A stretch of DNA of 5,859 bases from Clostridiaceae bacterium (lineage in GTDB: Bacteria; Bacillota; Clostridia; DSM-8532), in assembly GCA_012727625.1 (NCBI GenBank), contig JAAYGP010000080.1, positions 1-5,859 of the forward strand, written 5' to 3'. Both the position numbers and the translations under genes were made by a program. Each line of letters opens with the position of its first letter. The stretch's first letter is position 1. The notes under the pieces were generated by a model. The model was not told the DNA's origin. It saw only the letters and a program-made list of their open reading frames with translations, and did no database searches. Positions 1 to 5,722 of the stretch are shown here, in pieces.

Positions 1-38
1 AGCCCTATAAAAATAATCAGAATGTGATTTTTATTCAT
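1..38 (-). CDS. 5' end of a leftward gene, product unknown (partial)
   Basis: On the minus strand an ATG at 38-36 is preceded by a good ribosome binding site, AGAGGTG (plus-strand 44-50), with a spacer of about 5 bases. The 12 codons inside the window read MNKNHILIIFIG and stay open to the edge. A short basic/polar start followed by a run of Ile, Leu and Phe looks like the beginning of a signal peptide or a first membrane segment, so an exported or membrane protein is the best guess. The gene is divergent from mgtC, so the 480-base gap between them probably holds both promoters. No clear promoter for this gene was found. The family cannot be named from 12 residues. The start rests on the ribosome binding site and on hydrophobicity alone. 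Confidence 0.5.
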   Translation of the reverse strand, partial: MNKNHILIIFIG

Positions 39-194
39 AACTGCACCTCTGTATTTTTTAGTTAAAGCTGTAATTTTCAATATATCAGCAAGACATTGAA
101 ATACCAACCGGCCTCGTTATTTACATTGTATCAAAAAAATATGTTCAATTTCCACAGTTTTCTGAATTCTTTTGACTGATAGCACAGATTTTGT

Positions 195-248
195 GTTACT
201 GTTCACACCCTGATTCGGTAACTTAACAGGACAGATACTGTGCAATAG
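195..248 (+). repeat. dispersed intergenic repeat, single-arm copy (copy A)
   Basis: Bases 195-241 align without gaps to 1299-1345 downstream, with 38 of 47 identical by hand count. The first 16 bases (GTTACTGTTCACACCC) are exact. The end of this copy, GATACTGTGCAATAG at 234-248, recurs exactly as its reverse complement at 1352-1366. Weaker similarity to the reverse complement of copy B continues beyond 248 (GAAACAA at 251-257). The sequence therefore matches copy B in both orientations, as expected if the element is built of two inverted arms. It lies in a gene-free region between divergent genes. An IS-end remnant or a non-autonomous MITE-like element would fit; the family is not known. Confidence 0.65.
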
Positions 249-322
249 CTGAAACAAGAGCTTCATTTGCAAGAGCTGGTAAGTTAAAAGCACAGGCAAG
301 AACCACTTGACTGCAACCTTAA

Positions 323-351
323 TTGAATTGTTTGGTTTTTTAAGGTATAAT
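323..351 (+). promoter_or_regulatory. sigma-A-type promoter upstream of mgtC
   Basis: TTGAAT at 323-328 and a perfect TATAAT at 346-351 are separated by 17 bases. Transcription would start near 358, giving mgtC a leader of about 160 bases, which is long for simple translation initiation. The minus-strand gene at the left edge would need a different, oppositely oriented promoter. Confidence 0.65.
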
Positions 352-390
352 CAACCTATGCAGATGAATAAAATATTATGGTTGCAAATT

Positions 391-424
391 TCCTGCTTCA
401 CATATTTGTAATTATTAAGCAGGA
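391..424 (+). promoter_or_regulatory. hairpin in the mgtC leader
   Basis: TCCTGCTT (391-398) and AAGCAGGA (417-424) form a perfect 8-bp stem with an 18-base AT-rich loop, inside the predicted mgtC transcript. No U-run follows, so it is not a standard terminator. Downstream, CCCC at 427-430 could pair with GGGG at 472-475 around a CAATGAAATTG dyad. The leader (358-518) thus has some fold potential, but no known riboswitch consensus (including the magnesium M-box) was recognised. Confidence 0.4.
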
Positions 425-518
425 GGCCCCACCTTTGAATCACTTTATTTACAACAATGAAATTGCATGCGGGGAATTTTGAGTATAGTTTACCATACAG
501 GGTTAGGGGGAACAATGG

Positions 519-1175
519 GTGGCAATTGAAGTAATTCTTTTAAGACTTTTTGTAGCCGCAATTTTAGGCGGAATTGTGGGAATAGAAAGAGAAAATCAGA
601 AAAGGGCAGCAGGACTGAGAACTCATATCCTGGTTTCTCTTGGTTCTGCATTGGTAATGGTTACTTCTGAATATATGTTTAAGGCATATAGCGGGTTAAC
701 CGACATTGACCCTGCAAGGCTGGGTGCGCAGGTTATAAGCGGGATTGGTTTTCTGGGTGCCGGCACTATAATAAAGCAAGGCACCAGTGTACGAGGTTTA
801 ACCACTGCTGCAAGTTTATGGGCAGTAGCCTGTATCGGTCTTGCAACAGGGACTGGTTTCTATACAGCCGCGGTTATTGCTGCCGCTATTGTATTTTTAA
901 CACTTGTGTTTTTAAGAAAGTTTGAAAATATTTTAATAAGGAAATCAAAAACCACTCCCGAAATAATGATAAGGATGGACAACAAGCCGGGAAAGCTTGG
1001 TGAGGTGGCCTCTTACATCGGAAAGTCAGGGGCTAATATTACAAATGTTGAAATTGAGACGGATGATGAGGATAAATTGATAGTAAACTTCACTTTGAAC
1101 CTGCCTAAAAGCTTAAATAAGGATGATGTTGTGATATTATTGAAATCCTTGCCGGACATAAAAATTATAGAGTAA
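519..1175 (+). CDS. MgtC/SapB family membrane protein with C-terminal ACT-like domain
   Basis: The protein has 218 residues. The MgtC core (about 5-134) shows the family landmarks: GIERE at 21-25, AGLRTHILVSLGSAL at 31-45, D64-PARLGAQVISGIGFLGAGT to about 83, and VRGLTTAASLW at 91-101, with about four to five hydrophobic segments. Residues 147-217 (PEIMIRMDNKPGKLGEVASY onward) resemble an ACT domain, a small ligand-sensing fold also seen at the end of other MgtC proteins. MgtC proteins are inner-membrane proteins linked to growth in low magnesium, and in pathogens to virulence and control of ATP synthase; the role here is inferred only. The start is GTG at 519, eight bases after AGGGGG (505-510). 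An out-of-frame ATG at 515 opens only MGGN and a stop. The gene appears monocistronic, with its own promoter and terminator. Confidence 0.93.
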   Translation: MAIEVILLRLFVAAILGGIVGIERENQKRAAGLRTHILVSLGSALVMVTSEYMFKAYSGLTDIDPARLGAQVISGIGFLGAGTIIKQGTSVRGLTTAASLWAVACIGLATGTGFYTAAVIAAAIVFLTLVFLRKFENILIRKSKTTPEIMIRMDNKPGKLGEVASYIGKSGANITNVEIETDDEDKLIVNFTLNLPKSLNKDDVVILLKSLPDIKIIE

Positions 1176-1237
1176 AAAAATAAAATCATAACCTTATGCC
1201 TTGCAATAACAGCGGTCTTTGTGTTTATACCGGTTTT

Positions 1238-1264
1238 AAGCGGAATAAATCCGCTTTGTTTTAT
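1238..1264 (+). terminator. intrinsic terminator of mgtC
   Basis: AAGCGGA (1238-1244) and TCCGCTT (1250-1256) form a perfect 7-bp stem with a 5-base loop, followed by the T-rich tract TGTTTTAT. It sits 63 bases after the mgtC stop and well before the next gene's promoter, so mgtC is transcribed separately from the downstream operon. Confidence 0.75.
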
Positions 1265-1285
1265 GTAATGGAGCTTCTGACACTC

Positions 1286-1405
1286 AAAAAAGCTGAAAGT
1301 TACTGTTCACACCCGGATTCAGCTACTTTTCAGATCAGATATTGTTTCCTTCTATTGCACAGTATCTTTGACAGAACCTGTTAACAGTAACAGCTGAAGC
1401 TTTTT
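1286..1405. repeat. dispersed intergenic repeat, two-armed inverted copy (copy B)
   Basis: The left arm (1299-1345) matches copy A at 195-241 in the same orientation with 38 of 47 bases. The right arm (1352-1391) matches copy A in reverse complement. It has the exact GATACTGTGCAATAG end, then AACAGG and GTTACTGTT, but lacks about 20 bases of the arm interior. The arms meet near 1346-1351. The outermost GTTACTGTT/AACAGTAAC pair (1299-1307, 1383-1391) is perfect. An outer AAAAAGCT/AGCTTTTT pair (1287-1294, 1398-1405) extends the dyad. The element fills most of the gap between the mgtC terminator and the next promoter. No coding function is evident. Confidence 0.65.
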
Positions 1406-1429
1406 CTTTGCCTATATTATTGTGGAATA

Positions 1430-1458
1430 TTGACACTCATGATTATTAATGCTATCGT
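1430..1458 (+). promoter_or_regulatory. promoter of the MFS-GDPD-Nudix operon
   Basis: A perfect TTGACA (1430-1435) is followed after 17 bases by TATCGT (1453-1458; four of six consensus bases). Transcription would start near 1465 and give a leader of only about 20 bases carrying the AAAAAAGGCGG ribosome binding site. The promoter begins about 25 bases after the end of repeat copy B. Confidence 0.55.
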
Positions 1459-1484
1459 TAAATGAAAAAAGGCGGTTTTAAGGT

Positions 1485-2762
1485 ATGAGGTTAAATTATA
1501 AGCGCACATTTGTAATAGGACTTGCTTTTTTTTCAATCAGTTCATTCTGGCAGCTCTACGACAGTATTATTCCATTGATTCTTAAGAACACATTTTATAT
1601 AGGGGATACTGTTTCAGGAGTGTTAATGGCTCTCGATAATGTGTTGGCTCTTTTTATGCTGCCACTTTTTGGAACATTGTCAGACAGAGTCAGTACTCCT
1701 ATCGGGAAAAGAATGCCTTTTATAATCGGAGGGACAGCTTTGGCCGCAGCTTCCATGTCCTTTTTGCCGTTCGGTGATAACAACAGAAATCTGACACTTT
1801 TTCTTACAGCTTTGTTAATTGTATTGGTTTCAATGAGTACATACCGTTCTCCGGCAGTTGCCCTTATGCCGGATGTTACTCCCAAGCCTTTAAGATCAAA
1901 AGCCAATGCGATAATTAATCTGATGGGAGCGCTTGGAGGGGCAGTATCCCTTGGTTTAATTGCATTATTGGTTCCAAAATCAGGAAAACCAGATTACACG
2001 CCTTTGTTTTTGATAGTTGCATCCCTGATGGTGGCAGCGGTAGCTGTTCTTGCAGCAGTTATCAGGGAAAACAAACTTGTCGCGGAAATGAAAAAATATA
2101 ACGGGCATGAAGAAGAAGAGTCACAAAAGCCGGATGAAAAATCCAAACTTTTACCGGACGTAAAAAGAAGTCTTGTTTTTATTTTGATTTCCGTTTTCTT
2201 ATGGTTTATGGCATATAATGCGGTTACCACTGCCTTTTCTAAATATGCTCAAAGTTTTTTGGGAATAGCAGGGGGAGGTTTTGCCGCGAATTTACTGGTA
2301 GCCACAGCTGCTGCGGTAATTTCCTTTGTGCCTGTGGGCATTGTATCAACAAAAACAGGCCGCAAAAAAATGATTTTATTTGGAATAACCTTAATGTTTG
2401 TTTCTTTTACGATGGCTTTTTTCATTACTTCCTATCACCCGGTTTTAACGGTTCTTCTGGTGCTTGTCGGGATAGGATGGGCTTCCATCAACGTCAATTC
2501 GTATCCGATGGTGGTGGAAATGTCGAAAGGCTCGGATGTGGGGAAATACACAGGATATTATTATACATTCTCCATGGCGGCGCAGATTCTGACACCCATA
2601 TTGTCGGGCGCTTTTCTGGAGCATGTCGGTTACAGAACACTGTTTCCATATGCCGGAATATTCATGGCTCTTGCCTTTGTAACCATGTTAAATGTGAGGC
2701 ATGGCGACAGCAAGCCTGTGTTGCCTGATGACAAACTGGAAATGATGGATGTGGGGGATTAA
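1485..2762 (+). CDS. MFS transporter, SLC45/GPH-like
   Basis: This 425-residue integral membrane protein has about twelve hydrophobic segments in two halves, split by a charged loop at about 194-227 rich in Glu and Lys. Motif A of the major facilitator superfamily appears as G63-TLSDRV...GKR76, with a degenerate copy in the second half (G284-IVSTKTGRKK). The stretch YRSPAVALMPDVTP (120-133), followed by R137, and GWASINVNSYPM (331-342) resemble sugar:cation symporters of the SLC45/sucrose and GPH type. A sugar or glycoside substrate is therefore likely but unproven, and the direction of transport cannot be read. The ATG at 1485 follows GGCGG (1471-1475) by nine bases. It is first in a probable operon: the next gene begins inside its last codons. 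Confidence 0.88.
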   Translation: MRLNYKRTFVIGLAFFSISSFWQLYDSIIPLILKNTFYIGDTVSGVLMALDNVLALFMLPLFGTLSDRVSTPIGKRMPFIIGGTALAAASMSFLPFGDNNRNLTLFLTALLIVLVSMSTYRSPAVALMPDVTPKPLRSKANAIINLMGALGGAVSLGLIALLVPKSGKPDYTPLFLIVASLMVAAVAVLAAVIRENKLVAEMKKYNGHEEEESQKPDEKSKLLPDVKRSLVFILISVFLWFMAYNAVTTAFSKYAQSFLGIAGGGFAANLLVATAAAVISFVPVGIVSTKTGRKKMILFGITLMFVSFTMAFFITSYHPVLTVLLVLVGIGWASINVNSYPMVVEMSKGSDVGKYTGYYYTFSMAAQILTPILSGAFLEHVGYRTLFPYAGIFMALAFVTMLNVRHGDSKPVLPDDKLEMMDVGD

Positions 2763-3558
2763 TCCTGAAATGATTGTATTGTGGGCTCTCATTTTCATAG
2801 CAATACTTTTTATTTACATGATTAAACCCGGCAGAAAAAGATTCAAGGGTTTTCCTGTTACACATTTTGCACACAGGGGTCTTCATGGAGGCAATATTCC
2901 CGAAAACTCAATTGCGGCTTTTAAAAACGCAAAGGAAAAAGGCTTTGGAGTTGAGCTTGATGTAAGGTTCACCAGGGACAAAAAGCTTGTGGTGTTTCAC
3001 GATGACAATCTGAAAAGATTATGCGACGTCGATCAGAAAGTTAATGAATTGACCTGTGATGAGCTTAAAAAGTATACATTGTCCGGGACTAAAGAAACCA
3101 TTCCCTTATTCAGCGAGGCTCTTGGTGAATTGGACAAAACACCCATCATCTGCGAAATCAAATCAATCCCGGACGGGATGGAAGAAGAGCTGTGTGAAGC
3201 CGTATGCAGGGAGATTGAATCATATAAGGGCTTTGTTTGTGTTGAATCTTTTAACCCGTTTGTGCTTCGATGGTTTAAAAAAAATCGTCCGGATATCATA
3301 CGCGGGCAGCTTTCCATGAACTTTATAAAAAACCGGGAGAAGCTTGGGCCAATGCAGGCTTTTCTCATGACCCACCTTTTGGTGAATCTTGTCTCCCGGC
3401 CGGATTTTATTGCATACCGTGCTACAGACGATTCCTTTGGCTGGTTTTTATGCAGGTATATTTTTAAACCGATAAATATTGCATGGACGGTAATAACGGA
3501 AAAAGAAAAAGCCATTGCAAAAACAAAATATGAATATGTAATATTCGAAGAAAGGTAA
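2749..3558 (+). CDS. glycerophosphodiester phosphodiesterase, membrane-anchored
   Basis: The enzyme cleaves glycerophosphodiesters, the deacylated phospholipid or teichoic-acid-like products, to glycerol 3-phosphate and an alcohol. Of 269 residues, about 8-24 form one membrane segment and the rest a GDPD barrel. The hallmarks are all visible: HRG at 42-44 with PENS at 51-54, metal ligands E69 and D71 (VELDVRF), catalytic H84 (FHDD), and E136/K138 (CEIKS). VESFNP follows at 165-170 and a late AWTVITEKE at 245-253. Catalytic H42 and H84 are intact, so it should be active. The ATG at 2749 overlaps the transporter gene by 14 bases. ATG 2770, 11 bases after GGGGGA, is an equally credible start and would leave 262 residues beginning directly with the membrane segment. 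The anchor suggests action at the membrane, but its side is not determined. Confidence 0.92.
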   Translation: MWGINPEMIVLWALIFIAILFIYMIKPGRKRFKGFPVTHFAHRGLHGGNIPENSIAAFKNAKEKGFGVELDVRFTRDKKLVVFHDDNLKRLCDVDQKVNELTCDELKKYTLSGTKETIPLFSEALGELDKTPIICEIKSIPDGMEEELCEAVCREIESYKGFVCVESFNPFVLRWFKKNRPDIIRGQLSMNFIKNREKLGPMQAFLMTHLLVNLVSRPDFIAYRATDDSFGWFLCRYIFKPINIAWTVITEKEKAIAKTKYEYVIFEER

Positions 3559-3570
3559 ATAATAAAGATA

Positions 3571-3978
3571 ATGAAGTATGAAAAATCATGCGGCGCAATA
3601 ATAATAGGTAAACAAAACAGGGTTTTGCTGATAAAGCATGTTAACGGAGGTCACTGGTCATTTCCCAAGGGGCATATGAAGGATAATGAACTGGAGGAGC
3701 AGACAGCACTAAGGGAGATAAAAGAGGAAACCGGCCTGGATGTAGTTCTTGATACAGGTTTCAGATTTGTGAACACATATTCACCAACAGAAAATGTTAT
3801 AAAGGATGTCGTATATTTCCTTGGTTTTACAGAAGAGAGGGAGCCTGTAAAGCAGGATGAAGAAGTTAACGAAGCCGGCTGGTTTACTTTTGATGAAGCC
3901 CTCAGAAAAATAACATACGACAATGATAGAAAACTCCTTATTGCTGCAAGGGAATATATTGAAATACATGTACTTTGA
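3571..3978 (+). CDS. Nudix hydrolase, possibly Ap4A-type
   Basis: The protein has 135 residues and a complete Nudix box at 34-56: G34, E40, R48-E49-I50, E52-E53, G55-L56, in the exact GX5EX7REUXEEXGU spacing. Nudix enzymes hydrolyse nucleoside diphosphates linked to another group, with the box glutamates binding magnesium. The N-terminal pattern KYEKSCGAIII...LIKHVNGGHWSFPKGH resembles asymmetric diadenosine tetraphosphate hydrolases and related small house-cleaning Nudix proteins. Substrate assignment stays tentative, since Nudix specificity is hard to read from sequence. It begins 12 bases after the GDPD stop. Its upstream region has only a weak ribosome binding site (AAAGAT close by, AAAGG further upstream), so translational coupling to the gene before it is likely. 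No hairpin terminator was found after it, only a T-rich stretch (3979-3993). Confidence 0.92.
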   Translation: MKYEKSCGAIIIGKQNRVLLIKHVNGGHWSFPKGHMKDNELEEQTALREIKEETGLDVVLDTGFRFVNTYSPTENVIKDVVYFLGFTEEREPVKQDEEVNEAGWFTFDEALRKITYDNDRKLLIAAREYIEIHVL

Positions 3979-4100
3979 ATTTTATTTTTATTCTGTTAAC
4001 TGTTATATTTCATAATATATTCAGGTAATGTTTTATTGTAAAAGCCTAAGTCCGGCAAAGGCGGATATCAGGTGTTGACATGTCCTTGTCCGGGCGCTGA

Positions 4101-4109
4101 TGTTATAAG
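4101..4109 (+). promoter_or_regulatory. possible extended -10 promoter for the CDF gene
   Basis: TGTTATAAG matches an extended -10 element (TGn followed by TATAAG). No good -35 lies at the usual distance: TTGACA at 4075-4080 is 23 bases away. Transcription would begin near 4116 and give a leader of about 155-175 bases. Read-through from the upstream operon is an alternative, since no terminator was found after the Nudix gene. Confidence 0.3.
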
Positions 4110-4140
4110 GTGTTTTCTGCGGGTTAGACGGGTATCTATA

Positions 4141-4229
4141 AATTGAAGAATATGCGGATGATTTCCGAGGTTGATTTTTTAACATCCGCCAGGCTTCGTA
4201 TGTCTGAATTGAAGAATATGCAAATGATT
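4141..4229 (+). repeat. 23-bp direct repeat, 66-bp spacing, in the CDF leader
   Basis: The sequence AATTGAAGAATATGC, then two variable bases, then ATGATT occurs at 4141-4163 and 4207-4229 with 21 of 23 bases identical (GG in the first copy, AA in the second). The preceding bases are weakly similar (GTAT at 4132-4135 and 4199-4202 region). The 66-base step is a multiple of three. In one frame both copies read LKNM-x-MI, in an open stretch from 4128 to the TAA at 4269-4271 that lacks a convincing start. The region 3979-4271 has no accepted gene. Confidence 0.6.
4154..4189 (+). promoter_or_regulatory. hairpin in the CDF leader
   Basis: GCGGATG (4154-4160) and CATCCGC (4183-4189) form a perfect 7-bp stem around a 22-base loop. 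The left arm lies in the first copy of the 23-bp repeat and uses the two bases (GG) that differ in the second copy, where AA would break the stem. A T-run (4175-4180) lies in the loop, not after the stem, so it is not an ordinary terminator. No known metal riboswitch pattern (yybP-ykoY, NiCo) was recognised. Confidence 0.35.
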
Positions 4230-4271
4230 GCTAAAATCCCGGATGTAATTTTACCGGTTCAGGTATATTAA

Positions 4272-5501
4272 TTGTGGAATTTTAGTTATATGATGGAAAT
4301 AAAAGATGACAGGAATGTAAAAGTGGATCAGAAAAACAGTAATTTAAACCATGAAAAGAAAAAGGAAATACGGGAGAGATACGGCAGAATCAGCAGTATT
4401 GTCGGTGTTATTATTAACATAATATTATTCATTGGCAAGTTTACAGTTGGTTTTCTTACAGGAAGTGTTTCTATTACCGGTGACGCAATGAATAATCTCT
4501 CGGACGCCGGCTCATCCATTATATCTTTTATCAGTTTCAGGCTGGCGGGGAAACCTGCCGATCATGGCCATCCGTTTGGCCATGCACGTATTGAATACAT
4601 AGCTTCAACCGCTGTCGCAGCCGGCATTCTTTTTATCGGGCTGGAAATGATTAAAGCGTCCTTTGAAAAGATACTGAATCCCACAGCTGTCGAATTTAAC
4701 GCAGTAATATTTTGTGTGCTATTATTTTCAATTATAGCAAAATATATCCTATACCGGTACAGTGCCGTGATGGCAAAACGTATAAAATCGGAGGTACTGT
4801 ACGCTGCTTCAGCAGACAGTCTTTCAGATGTGCTGGCTACTTCAGCGGTGTTAATTTCAGGCTTGATAAGCCATTTTTCCGGAATTCAACTGGATGGGTA
4901 TATGGGAGTTCTTGTTGCTGTTTTTATCATTTATACAGGATTAAGGATATTGAAAGACACAATCAATTACATTTTAGGAGCAGGTCCATCCGAGGAGTTA
5001 ATTAACCTGATAGAGTCTTTCATTAAAAAATATGACGGGGTAATCGGACTCCATGACCTTGTTGTTCATGACTACGGTCCTCAGCATAGTTTTGCTTCGG
5101 TTCATGTAGAGGTGGATGCCAATGATGACATTCTTGAAAGCCACGACTTAATTGACAACATTGAAAGGGATATTTCCCTGGAATACGGCATACATCTTGT
5201 AATTCATCTTGATCCCATTGTAACTGACGATCCCTTTGTTGATAAGCTGCGCGGTATGGTGGAAGATGTTGTGTCAGGTGTTGATGAAACCTTGTCAATC
5301 CATGATTTCAGAGTTGTAAAGGGTTCGACCCACAACAACCTTATTTTTGATGTATTGGTTCCATATGAATGTAAAAAAAATGATGCCAGAATACAGAATG
5401 AAATAATACGGAGAATACAGGCCATAGATAATAAACTCTATGTGGTTATAACCATAGACCGCTCTTACGTGTCTTCTCCCAATCAAAGACCAAAAAAATA
5501 A
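4272..5501 (+). CDS. cation diffusion facilitator transporter, probably a metal exporter (Mn type possible)
   Basis: The CDF family exchanges cytosolic divalent metal for protons across the membrane. Six membrane segments lie at roughly 42-63, 66-92, 111-127, 143-163, 176-199 and 209-227. The intramembrane site reads N74-x3-D78 in segment 2 and D182-x3-D186 in segment 5. Zinc exporters usually have His in this quartet, and an N/D/D/D set is more like manganese exporters, so Mn is my inference. HPFGHARIEY (100-109) is a family signature. At 409 residues it is longer than the usual 290-310: after the normal cytosolic domain (about 255-316) a second similar segment follows (about 336-396). The longest frame opens with TTG at 4272, after AGG at 4261-4263. 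ATG 4290 or 4293 is at least as likely and removes 6-7 residues. No terminator was found behind it. Confidence 0.93.
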   Translation: MWNFSYMMEIKDDRNVKVDQKNSNLNHEKKKEIRERYGRISSIVGVIINIILFIGKFTVGFLTGSVSITGDAMNNLSDAGSSIISFISFRLAGKPADHGHPFGHARIEYIASTAVAAGILFIGLEMIKASFEKILNPTAVEFNAVIFCVLLFSIIAKYILYRYSAVMAKRIKSEVLYAASADSLSDVLATSAVLISGLISHFSGIQLDGYMGVLVAVFIIYTGLRILKDTINYILGAGPSEELINLIESFIKKYDGVIGLHDLVVHDYGPQHSFASVHVEVDANDDILESHDLIDNIERDISLEYGIHLVIHLDPIVTDDPFVDKLRGMVEDVVSGVDETLSIHDFRVVKGSTHNNLIFDVLVPYECKKNDARIQNEIIRRIQAIDNKLYVVITIDRSYVSSPNQRPKK

Positions 5502-5542
5502 TTTCCGGCAAGCTATAATCATTTAACAATGACCTATTACAG

Positions 5543-5631
5543 CAAAATTCCCGGTGAACGGACAAAGCAAATTCAACCAGTTCTCTTTTTAGGGGTTGCA
5601 TTTACTTTGTCAATTAACTCACAAAATTCCC
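5543..5631. repeat. 10-bp direct repeats around an inverted repeat
   Basis: CAAAATTCCC occurs exactly at 5543-5552 and 5622-5631, enclosing 69 bases that hold the 18-bp inverted repeat. A third, partial relative, AAAATTCTTCGGG, lies at 5662-5674 and matches AAAATTCCCTGGG (5623-5635) at 10 of 13 bases. The arrangement resembles a small palindromic insertion with a target duplication, but the direct repeats do not touch the inverted repeat arms (gaps of 8 and 10 bases). Confidence 0.45.
5561..5611. repeat. 18-bp inverted repeat between the CDF gene and the next gene
   Basis: Left arm 5561-5578 (GACAAAGCAAATTCAACC) and right arm 5594-5611 (GGTTGCATTTACTTTGTC) are inverted copies with 16 of 18 positions pairing and a 15-base loop containing TTTTT. 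No U-run follows the stem on either strand, so it is not a standard terminator, although so stable a stem could still slow transcription or protect a 3' end. It begins 60 bases after the CDF stop. Confidence 0.65.
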
Positions 5632-5693
5632 TGGGTACGCACATTTCAGCAATGAAGAGTGAAAATTCTTCGGGATAAACTTGACATAAAACC

Positions 5694-5722
5694 TGGCCAA
5701 ATTGTGCTATATATGGTATAAT
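5694..5722 (+). promoter_or_regulatory. promoter of the partial gene at 5771
   Basis: A perfect TATAAT at 5717-5722 is preceded by TGG (5714-5716), making an extended -10. A weak -35, TGGCCA (5694-5699), sits 17 bases upstream. Transcription would start near 5729. A second combination, TTGACA at 5681-5686 with TGCTAT at 5705-5710 (18-base spacer), is also possible. Confidence 0.6.

Noticed and set aside
117..299. 60-codon open frame on the minus strand
   Set aside because: It overlaps repeat copy A, has no evident ribosome binding site, and its LLHSI similarity to the 1196-1384 frame is explained by the shared DNA repeat.
358..518. Magnesium M-box riboswitch before mgtC
   Set aside because: The conserved M-box segments could not be found; only generic hairpins are present.
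1196..1384. 62-codon open frame on the plus strand
   Set aside because: It runs through the mgtC terminator and repeat copy B, has no good ribosome binding site, and shows composition unlike a protein of known type.
1595..1906. 103-codon minus-strand open frame inside the transporter gene
   Set aside because: It is an antisense shadow of a well-supported membrane protein gene, with no ribosome binding site or recognisable family.
3033..3515. 160-codon minus-strand open frame inside the GDPD gene
   Set aside because: It lies opposite a gene with all catalytic motifs intact and has no independent support.
4141..4229. CRISPR-like repeat pair
   Set aside because: Only two copies, a unit that continues as weak similarity, and no cas genes; a simple tandem duplication explains it better.
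3979..4271. yybP-ykoY or NiCo metal riboswitch before the CDF gene
   Set aside because: The characteristic conserved loops are absent, although the gene's likely function would suit such an element.
5561..5611. Bidirectional intrinsic terminator
   Set aside because: The stem is strong, but no T-run follows it on either strand; the only T-run lies in the loop.
5681..5722. TTGACA at 5681 paired with TATAAT at 5717
   Set aside because: The spacer is 30 bases, far beyond the usable 15-20; TGGCCA with an extended -10 fits TATAAT better.
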